Origin: Apoda limacodes
Taxonomy: Eukaryota > Arthropoda > Insecta > Lepidoptera > Limacodidae
NCBI GenBank assembly: GCA_946406115.1
Contig: OX291545.1
Coordinates: 7,764,001-7,828,000 of the forward strand
Length of the DNA: 64,000 nt
Direction: 5' to 3'
The notes below the pieces were generated by a model. The model was not told where the DNA came from. It saw only the letters and a list, made by a program, of their open reading frames with translations, and did no database searches. The position numbers and the translations under genes were made by a program. The first letter of the stretch is position 1. Every line of letters begins with the position of its first letter. Positions 56,720 through 64,000 of the stretch are shown piece by piece.

Positions 56720-57045
56720 AAGGGGTTTTTTCTGTTTATTTTTTCTAAATTCATTTAGTGTGCTTCGATGTATATATTTTAGCAGTGTTTAACGGAAACG
56801 TGTTAAGAATTGTGCAGCGAAGGCTCATGAAGAGCGAATTATGAAAAAGTAACCAGGACATGACACGCAAATTCTGAAGGATGCACACCAAATCTCCAGC
56901 CCTATAAGATAAAACTTGTATATGGCGCTTCGCCAAACGTAGATACCAGCACGTGACTATATTTACACATGACTCTGGAGAAATTATATTCTATGCGAAA
57001 TCAGGTCTCCACATCGAAGAAAGAAGGAAGGAAGGATTATATTCT
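56720..57045. repeat. Unclassified repeat, copy 2
   Basis: Same order of phrases as copy 1, in the same direction and without the inserted 173 bp. It ends in a GAAGGAAGGAAGG run at about 57024-57040. Confidence 0.8.
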
Positions 57046-57610
57046 CTTTGGTACGGTCAAGAATTGTGCTAGCTAAAAAATAGAACCTTACTAAGTTAGT
57101 TTAGGAGTGCGTTCGTTCTGTGATAAATTATCATTATTACCATTAATTTTGTCATCTGTCAAGCACTTGTTTTTAGAATTGGGATTAAACAAAATCACCA
57201 ACATTATAGAAAAAACTGTCGAGCGTTTATTTACGATTACTTTTGTCATACTTGTTACTTATCCGGGCGCATGTAAAATGGGATGCAAATGCAACCTTTT
57301 AGAACTGAGGCAAAGTATAAGTAGCGGCACTTAAAGTCTAGGCATGGCCTTGAATACGCAGAAGTCATTTTTTAAGTGTACTCAATGAAGGGATGTGATG
57401 TGCGAGGTGTGCACTGCCTTCCAAATTATCACTTCACAAAACTGGTTTCACCAGAATCGAAAAAGTCGGTACATCGGGTTTACATTTATACTCAATTATC
57501 TGTTTATTTCTTTTGTTTTTATATTTTAGATTTGTCAAAAGAGAATTTTATTCTATGCAACGATACTTTATGTGTCGCAGCCATCTGGTTAAATTAGCTC
57601 GTTAATTGGT
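57046..57610. other. Sp first intron, no gene seen
   Basis: Two small ORFs (57107-57334, 57376-57597) without motifs. Nothing else is supported. Confidence 0.4.
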
Positions 57611-57616
57611 CGCCTT

Positions 57617-60180
57617 TTTTTCTGTATGACTACTGCAGTTGGCTGGTTAGCGATTACTGCTCCTCCTGGCTTTTGGGACGAGACTCTGAAGGAGGGGAGG
57701 TCATTGAGACTAGTCCGCTATCCGGATAGCGGGAACGTCGCCAGGGGCCGTTAGTACGTTCCGAGGCCGCCTAACAATGGTTTTTCGAATGTCGGTCGTG
57801 GGGATGGTGGCTTGTGGATTGCAAAATTAATCGGTTCGGGTGATTGGATGTACACTCGAAAAAGCGGACTGCCAGGTCTTTAAGGTATTGGGGAGTCATG
57901 GGGAGCTCGAAATCCCTGTTAAGGTCCGCATACCGGACGAACCAGGGGGCTTAGGAGGCCGCTCTAAAAAGCGGTTTTGGAGGGTCTATGGAGGTTGCAT
58001 TTAGACAACGCATAGACGTATGGGGTGGATGCAAGTGGTGTAAAGAGTCAGCTAATTTCAAAGCGACATCTTACTGTACTTGCCTATCATGGGATATAGA
58101 CGACCAAGGACAAAAGCGGCTTGTTCTCTAACTATTTTGGTGTCATCTCGGAAGTTCAGACGCCTATCCAGGGTCACGCCGAGATATTTGCCTTGATTTG
58201 CCAACGCATTGCACGGCCGAAGAGTGAGAGGGAAGATGGTCGCGGAGGGCGGCCAATGGTGAAGAGAAAGGCAGAGATTCTGTCGGGATTCACTTCGATT
58301 CTCCATTTCCGAAACCATTCGCCTAGGGCGGTGATTCCGGGTTGGACTCTCTTAGTGATTCGACTCACTTGCCTGTCGGTGGTGTAAATAACGGTATCGT
58401 CCAAGAAGAGGGCTAGTTGGGTACCTAACGTTTTAGAGATATAGTTAGTGTTCAGAAGGTACAAGCTAGTGGAGAGCACGAAACCTTGTGGGACTCCTGC
58501 TTGCATAGGATGAAAGGAAGAAAGGGTGCCCGATATCGAAAGCTGTGGTACGACAAATAGTCTCGTATGATGAGTACGAGGCGGTCTGGCAACTGATAGA
58601 TGTAAAGTTTATATATTAAACTGTTATGCCAGACTTTGTCGAAGGCTTTCGCTACATCGAAAAAGACCTAATACTGGTCGGAAGCCAGTAAGAATGTGTT
58701 TCGTGGTACCGAGAACTTGGCGGACGCACGAGTGTTGGGCGTGGAAGCCGAACTGCTTGTCGATTAAGATGCCTTTGGAGACTAAAGCGTTCCGCAGGCG
58801 AGCGAGGAGGAGGCGTTCGTAAAGTTTACCAAGGGACTTTAGTAAACTTATAGGGCGGTAGGAGGAAGGCTCGGTACGAGCTTTCCCTGGCTTGTAGATG
58901 CCTATAACAATTGCATCTTTCAATTGAGAAGGAAAAATGCAATTTTCGATAACAGCATTGAAGATGGCTGCTAATAGTCAGAGAAAGGGTAAAGGGAGCT
59001 TTGCGGGGGCGTAGGTGACCTATTTAATCTCGTCGACCGTAACGAAGGGTTGGGTGCCTGTGGGGGCAGAGATTATCTCCGCTTCACTTCACCGTCTAAC
59101 TCTTGCTCTTGATCGGAATCTAATGGTTGGGCTTGGAGGCTAGACTCGTTAGCAGAGGAAGGGAGTTGAATAAGCTTGATGAGAAGAAGATATTCTCCAT
59201 CAGATTACCGAAACGTTGGGTGCGAAGCTTAGCTACAGCGGATCTTACACGACGGTGGAAGTCGTTGAAGCGAGCTTTGTTTTCGGCGGAGGGAACGTGA
59301 TCACCTTGCCGGCACTTTTCTTGAGCACTCGCCAGCGGTGGCGGTCAGGTTGCTAAAGTGTGAGCCGATAGCCACGCTTATATCGTTCGCGGATGAGATA
59401 TTGTCAGGAACGCGATCTAGATGTGGCAAGTTGGGATTTTCGAGTAATTGGCTCGTTATCCCAGTCCGTCACGGTTCTAGTGTCGGGAGGAGTGTCAGAT
59501 GGGGAACCTAATCGGAGGACAGGGCGGTGATCAAAATCAAGTTCGTCAAGCACCTCTATAGAGCGAAAGCTTATCCTTACACTCCTTATAAGTGCTATGT
59601 CAAGCACGTCAAGGCTGCGGCGGGCGGCATGGGGAAAGTAAATGGGCGTCATGGGAGCGATGATGTCGAAGTTTAGTCTGTCAACTAGTTGGTCGAGGAA
59701 GATTCCGTGAAGTGACTGAAGAGCTCCATCGACGGTGCTTGCAATTTAGGGCGCCGGAAAGGATGACGGCGTCGTCGCCTAAATTTAAGAGCGACTGAAG
59801 TTCGCTCTCGAGCAAGTCTTTTGAGGGGGAGAGATAAACCGATGCAATGATGATCGGCTGATAGCCGGTCATCGCAATGCGGCAGACGGATGCTTCTAAA
59901 TACGCCAGGGGCGGAGGATCGATGCGGAGCAATGCAGGGAGTGTCTGTACTAGATGAGAGTGTTTTCGAGAGAGGAGGCAGTTCTATAGTTCGCAATCGA
60001 AAGGGCGCGGATCACGGGTTTAAGGAATGTATTCTGGATGAGGAAGACATCTAGTTTTAGGATCGGGAGGAATTCCGACAACTCCTACCTATGATTACGG
60101 AGACCGTTGGCATTAAAATAGCCGATGGAGACGGAGCGGGGTTTTCACGAGCGGTTGTGCAATCTTGAGCGCCTAGGCAG
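57617..60180 (-). pseudogene. Jockey-like LINE, copy B (endonuclease + reverse transcriptase relic)
   Basis: The minus strand holds a decayed pol gene. The endonuclease region at 59996-59404 includes IIASVYLSPSKDLLESELQS, a GALNCKHRRW motif (the family has GDLNCKH) and DFDHRPVLRL (59540-59505). The reverse transcriptase at 58923-58060 includes SYRPISLLKSLGKLYERLL (58860-58805), QFGFHAQHSC, AGVPQGFVLS (58500-58470), the active site ALFLDDTVIYTTDRQ (58410-58365, FLDD where FADD is usual) and KYLGVTLDRRLNF-like sequence near 58180. Several frameshifts and stops make it inactive. Its 3' region (57640-58030) matches copy A at 54050-54480. Confidence 0.87.
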
Positions 60181-61218
60181 GTAATTTTAAGATAAATATG
60201 CTTATTTTGAGATTTAGTTTTATTTCAGTAAAAAAGATGGACTTCTTTGAAATCAAGAATTTAATCCTTTATAAGATAAATCTAAATAATATCTACCGAT
60301 GGTGTTGCACAGTTATTGACACTAAGCTAGAACGCGCTATTTAGAATTATTATGAATTAATGACTACTTTCATAATTAAATTGTCGAGAAATCAATTCGA
60401 ACAAAATACAATAGTCACACATAGTTATTAAGAACACAGTTCTCTAAGTATGATGTTTTTGAATCGTCGGTACTGTATATCAGTACCTTTATTTGTCATT
60501 GCATATTCTCAAACAGGAATATTGATTACCTACTATGAAGAATCAAATAATCAAATCTTATTGCTAGAAAAAAGAATAATATTTCTTATTCTAACAAAAA
60601 AAATTTTTAATGGAAATCGAAACATCTTTCACTTAAAGAATAACTTATCTTTGACTCCATTCATTTGTTTAATTGCATTGAATATTTTTTGTCTTGGTAC
60701 AAATAAATATTTTCAAGATTTTTTTTTACTTTTACTGAGTAAATATTCTCCTACGTCTATAGGGAGAGGATCGTTTTCTTGGACTTAATGAATTTGTTTC
60801 GATACAAAGCAATATGTCTTTTTTCAAGTAATCTTTTTTACCGTGTACATAATTATTATTATGTATATGTATTCAAAAATATATAATTTATTTAAGAGAA
60901 AATCCTTAGTTTTAAACAGGTTAAAAACAATTTAATGAATCATACAAAAACTGATGAATTACGATATTATTCTTCAAGTGCAAATTTTTGTTACAGCCCA
61001 AGGTCCCATATCGTCCACTCTAATACTTCGTTTTCGCTTGGAGTTCTTCCTGAGTTTTTTCTTTTTGCTCGGCACCTTTGGGTCGTAGCGTGATGTTGAA
61101 TAGCCTATAACCTTTCTCAATAATTGGGCGGGCTCAAGTGTAAAATATTTTTTCTGATCTGACTGGTAGTAACAGAGATAAGCGCATTAAATGAAAAATG
61201 AACTATTTCTTATTATTA
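60181..61218. other. Sp first intron, AT-rich, no gene seen
   Basis: The 112-codon ORF at 60450-60788 is AT-rich and hydrophobic, without motif or splice context. I treat it as chance. Confidence 0.4.
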
Positions 61219-61573
61219 TAGTACCTGGAAGACCGAGCTTTGCTCGTTTTTTTTTAACAACGTCATCTATGATCAAGTAGCTTTAGTGTTGCTTAACAAC
61301 GCCATCTATTGTCAAGTGGCAAAAATAATAGTATTACTACTCGCCAATAGATGTCAGAAAGTCATATTTTTTCAGTTTATTATTGCCTGAAAACACGGAG
61401 AGAACGACGTTTTCTAAAAATGATACCTAGCTAGATCGCTTTATTGTCCCCGAAACCCTAAATTGCATGAAAATCGTTGAAGCCCTTTCAGAGAATCAGA
61501 TAATATATATATTATCAGAGAATCAGATTATATATATATATATATAAGAATTGATCGTTTAAAGGTATTATAT
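61219..61573 (+). repeat. Interspersed repeat, partner of 31524-31835
   Basis: TACCTGGAAGACCGAGCTTT, ACGCCATCTATTGTCAAGTG, AGTATTACTACTCGCCAATA, then a (TA)n stretch and GATCGTTTAAAGGTATTATA. The same order occurs on the opposite strand at 31.5-31.8 kb. The GAGAATCAGAT word before the (TA)n stretch is duplicated here. Confidence 0.75.
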
Positions 61574-61899
61574 GGACAATAAACATTCCTTGGCACCTCA
61601 CCCAGCGCCATCTGGTCCCAAACTAAGCAAGGCGCGTACTCTAGGTACCAAACAACTTACTGTTTTAGTTTAAATAGTAATAAATTGTAAATATCTGAGT
61701 CAGATATTTATTTTAATTTACTTACAACTATTCAAACGACATAACCCATTTTCAAGAGCCTGTTATTCGATAGAGTTTTTTATTTTAATTTAGTGATAAT
61801 TACTAAATATATATATATTATAAATATTAAACATGACGTTTACAACCAAATAAATGTTAGTATCATTAGGTATATATATATATAATGTACTTTTAGTAC
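61574..61899. repeat. AT-rich Sp intron start with (TA)n runs
   Basis: (TA)n runs occur at about 61808-61820 and 61871-61884, close to the donor of the 61900 exon. No gene is present. Confidence 0.5.
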
Positions 61900-62052
61900 C
61901 TGTACGATATTACCCGCTCGCATGTTGTTCGTGTCCGGTATTACCGTGACCTGCTGTCCGGCGGGTGTGCTCGTTATAATTGTTTGCGTCTGTTGCTGTG
62001 GTATACCAGACGTGTCCGCCTGCATCGAATTTGATACCCCCTTGCCATACAT
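61900..62052 (-). CDS. Spps: Sp-family factor, most upstream coding exon found
   Basis: The donor CAG|GTACTA (61899-61894) ends the exon in phase 0, matching the phase-0 exon at 51374. The translation from the first ATG (62052) begins MYGKGVSNSMQADTSGIPQQ. It continues QTQTIITSTPAGQQVTVIPD and NNMRAGNIVQ. Gln/Thr/Ile-rich phrases such as TIIT and GQQVTVIP are typical of Sp activation domains. No convincing acceptor lies upstream, so translation may start at this ATG or at the Met ten codons later. A weak CAG|GCGGAC acceptor inside the exon is another option, with earlier coding exons outside the window. Confidence 0.75.
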
Positions 62053-62061
62053 ATTGTCCAA

Positions 62062-62565
62062 GCAGCAATTAAATAATAATTTATATTTAGTTCCATATAT
62101 TACAGTCGATAGGAACTTTTATTTAATATATAGCATCCCTAATGTTCTAACTCCGTGCAAATAATAATTAGTTATATAATCTTCATAATTTTGCTATTCT
62201 TGAGGTTTAATTAAAAAAAAGTAGTGACTAAATTCTCAATTCATTTTATTCATTCAGTTGAATGACTTTTGAAAAGAATGACACATGAAAAGGGCCAAAT
62301 TTTGACTTCAGCGTGGCGTTAGAACTGAACCGGTAATAGGTTATAAATTTTTAATTAGTTAGTTGGCATTATTGCTTTGGTATATCCTTAAATACAAATT
62401 CTCGAAGCCCAATTAAAATCAATACTATGGTATTATACAACATTATAAAACACCATTGCAATAAGCGAAAAACAACATTTTGTTACACGGTTCGTGTATT
62501 GATAAAGTTACAACAAATGTAGCTAAAGTAGTACATCTACATTAATAAAATAAAGCTGAAGAGTT
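62062..62565. other. Upstream of the first Sp exon, no gene or clear promoter seen
   Basis: AT-rich. I could not recognise a promoter element or another exon here. Confidence 0.4.
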
Positions 62566-62569
62566 TGTT

Positions 62570-63012
62570 TTTAGGGTTCCGTACCCAAAGGGTAATTAGC
62601 GGAACCATGTTACTAAGACTTCGCTGTCCGTCCGACCGTCCGTCTGTAACCAGGCTGTATCTCATAAACCGCGATAGTTAGGCAGTTGAAATTTCTACAG
62701 AAGATGTATTTCTGTTGCCGCTATAACAACAAATACTAAAAATACAGAATACAATAAATATTTAAGGGGGCTCCCATACAACAAACGTAATTTTTTTGCT
62801 CGATAGTAATAACGGCAACAGGTAGACGCTTATAATATTCACAAAATATTTAGTTATATAGTCACTTTGAAAATAAATAATTAAATTAAAATCAAACAAA
62901 TATTTAAGGGGGGCTCCCATACAACAAACGTGATTTTTTTTTGCCGTTTTTATAGATAATGGTACGGAACCCTTCAGGTGCGAGTCCGACTCGCATTAGG
63001 CCGATTTTTTTG
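62570..63012 (-). repeat. SINE-like repeat with internal duplication
   Basis: Same family as 30008-30235: GGGTTCCGTACCCAAAGGGT, CTAAGACTTCGCTGTCC, ACCAGGCTGTATCTCATAAA and AAGGGGGCTCCCATACAACA. The last block occurs twice (about 62763 and 62907). The second is followed by ATGGTACGGAACCCTTCAGG and GAGTCCGACTCGCATTAGGC. This looks like a duplicated or doubly inserted copy. Confidence 0.75.
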
Positions 63013-63014
63013 TT

Positions 63015-63235
63015 TGAACGCACTAATCTCTAAGATTACCAGTCGGATCTGAAAAATTATCTTCGCATTTGATAACCCAATAAGGTTATAGCTCTGTTAC
63101 AACACGCTACGACCCGTAGGAGCCGAGCAGAAAGAAAAAAAGATAAAAAGAACCCTACACGAAAAAGAAGCAACAACATAGGCAAGCGAGGCGTTTGTCA
63201 GCAACGGAAAGGGCAAAACAACATGTGCCAGGTCA
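63015..63235 (+). repeat. CGCACTAATCT repeat family, second copy
   Basis: GAACGCACTAATCTCTAAG, CAGTCGGATCTGAAAAATTA, GTAGGAGCCGAGCAGAAAG and GTCAGCAACGGAAAGGGCAA follow the same order as 34965-35190. Confidence 0.65.
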
Positions 63236-64000
63236 ACTAGTGATAAATATGAACAAAAATAATATAGTTAAACTCTTATCAACTCAGAAGCGACCGTAAT
63301 CTATCAAAGCATTTCTACTAGCCTAAAACACAGACTGATTTTTGTCCCAGCTCTATTTCTTCACCAGCAACTTGTTAGTAAGTAACAGTTATTGGGGTGA
63401 GCACTACACTACATGGCAATTTGACATGATTTTTGTCTTTCCATGTTCAATTTAAGGCTCACTCGTCGAATACTCTATGAGGCTGTCGAACTTATTGCCA
63501 AGGCTTCCAAAACGATTCGGCAATTAAAGGTAAAAAATGTACTTGCCATTTACATTGATGCCATAGCAGCATCAGTTGAGAAGCTTAAAAATATTCTTTC
63601 AACGTTGAACAGTTGAGAACAGTTTCGGAGATACGACATCTGCTCACATTTTTGTGCAGTTCGTTTTTGAGCTCTAGCCCAGGAGACGAACTAACATGTA
63701 GGCCGCAAAGGTCCTTTGTATGGCCGAACTCAATTGACCTGATGATTTTCAAAACCCCTTAACAGATTATTTCCAACAAATCTAAGAACCTTATAATTAA
63801 CCCACTCTAAAAACAAAAAAAACTGCATTGAAATCGGTTAATCTGTCTAGTGATAGGTGCCATAGACAGACAGACAGACAGAAAGACAGACAAACACACA
63901 GAGGTTCCTTGTTCTTAATTTTTTTTTTTTTGGATAGCTAGCTGCTTGCTTTATATATTTTTTTCACAATAGTGTAATTTTTTCAATAACAATCTTAAAA
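63236..64000. repeat. AT-rich DNA ending in a (CAGA)n retroelement tail
   Basis: GCATTGAAATCGGTTAATCT followed by a (CAGA)n run at about 63866-63900 and GAGGTTCCTTGTTC resembles the tail of a common lepidopteran retroelement. No gene is seen in this stretch. Confidence 0.45.

Larger units (their letters stand above)
41499..62052 (-). other. Spps: Sp-family zinc-finger transcription factor gene (Sp4-like/Spps), whole unit
   Basis: Six coding pieces on the minus strand join in frame: 62052-61900, 51374-51245, 49753-49558, 46991-46845, 42278-42134 and 41669-41499. Phases at the junctions are 0, 1, 2, 2 and 0, and each junction has GT and AG. If translation starts at 62052 the protein has about 313 residues: a Gln/Thr-rich region, a hydrophobic GGTVQLVPALGLPG stretch, KWQVV, a Buttonhead box and three C2H2 fingers. 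Sp proteins bind GC/GT boxes in the nucleus. The Drosophila member Spps acts at Polycomb response elements. Assignment to the Sp4-like/Spps branch rests on the Gln-rich part and on GKRLLKRVACTCPNC resembling vertebrate Sp3/Sp4. The introns (about 10.5, 1.5, 2.6, 4.6 and 0.5 kb) are full of transposons. A 313-residue product is short for this branch, so an N-terminal exon may be missing. Confidence 0.88.

Noticed and set aside
57107..57597. Two plus-strand ORFs between the repeat pair and Jockey copy B
   Set aside because: Short, AT-rich, without motif or exon signals.
60450..60788. 112-codon plus-strand ORF
   Set aside because: AT-rich, hydrophobic composition typical of chance ORFs. No motif, signal or exon boundary.

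Overview
The window looks like a piece of a lepidopteran (moth or butterfly) nuclear genome. It is AT-rich with long gene-poor stretches. Its interspersed repeats are of types common in Lepidoptera: a CR1-like LINE whose antisense 3' end carries the core GGTGGCAAACAAGCTTACGG, Jockey-type LINEs, tRNA-headed SINEs, and repeats containing GTCCGACTCGC / GGTTCCGTA. No bacterial, plasmid, phage or CRISPR features are present. The species call is inference from repeat content and from one conserved gene.

The only gene I can assemble with confidence is on the minus strand from about 62.05 kb down to 41.5 kb. It encodes an Sp-family C2H2 zinc-finger transcription factor, closest in layout to insect Sp4-like/Spps. 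Six coding pieces fit with correct splice phases: 61900-62052, 51245-51374, 49558-49753 (with the Buttonhead box CTCPNC), 46845-46991 (finger 1 and half of finger 2), 42134-42278 (rest of finger 2 and finger 3) and 41499-41669 (C-terminus and stop). A probable 3' UTR runs to about 39.53 kb. The protein would bind GC/GT boxes in the nucleus. The true N-terminus is uncertain: the 62-kb exon has no clear upstream acceptor, and a second start-bearing exon (52986-53126) lies in the first intron with a compatible phase. A plus-strand exon-like ORF (53307-53445) starts only about 180 bp from it.

The rest is dominated by transposable elements. 1-1954 (-) is an uninterrupted endonuclease/reverse-transcriptase ORF of a CR1-like LINE running off the left edge. 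Eroded or truncated copies of the same family lie at 10.9-12.6, 16.0-17.9, 19.2-19.5, 20.6-20.7, 33.5-34.0, 52.0 and 54.5-55.0 kb. Other LINE relics are at 7.0-7.7, 14.4-14.6 and 24.0-25.5 kb. Two copies of a Jockey-like LINE lie in the first Sp intron (54.0-56.0 and 57.6-60.2 kb). One of them carries a nested CR1 fragment and a 272-bp hAT-type MITE with an 8-bp target duplication.

DNA transposons with readable ends include a 1,103-bp internally deleted Tc1-like element (26927-28029), a 1,979-bp hAT-like element between the zinc-finger exons (43475-45453), a 400-bp TA-flanked element (33046-33445), a 223-bp Harbinger-like MITE (52491-52713), a Tigger/pogo 5' fragment (37060-37345) and several smaller foldback or paired repeats. 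I found no new multi-gene biological system. The most useful leads are the possible internal promoter and divergent exon pair at 53.1-53.4 kb, the intact LINE ORF at the left edge, and several cleanly bounded non-autonomous transposons.
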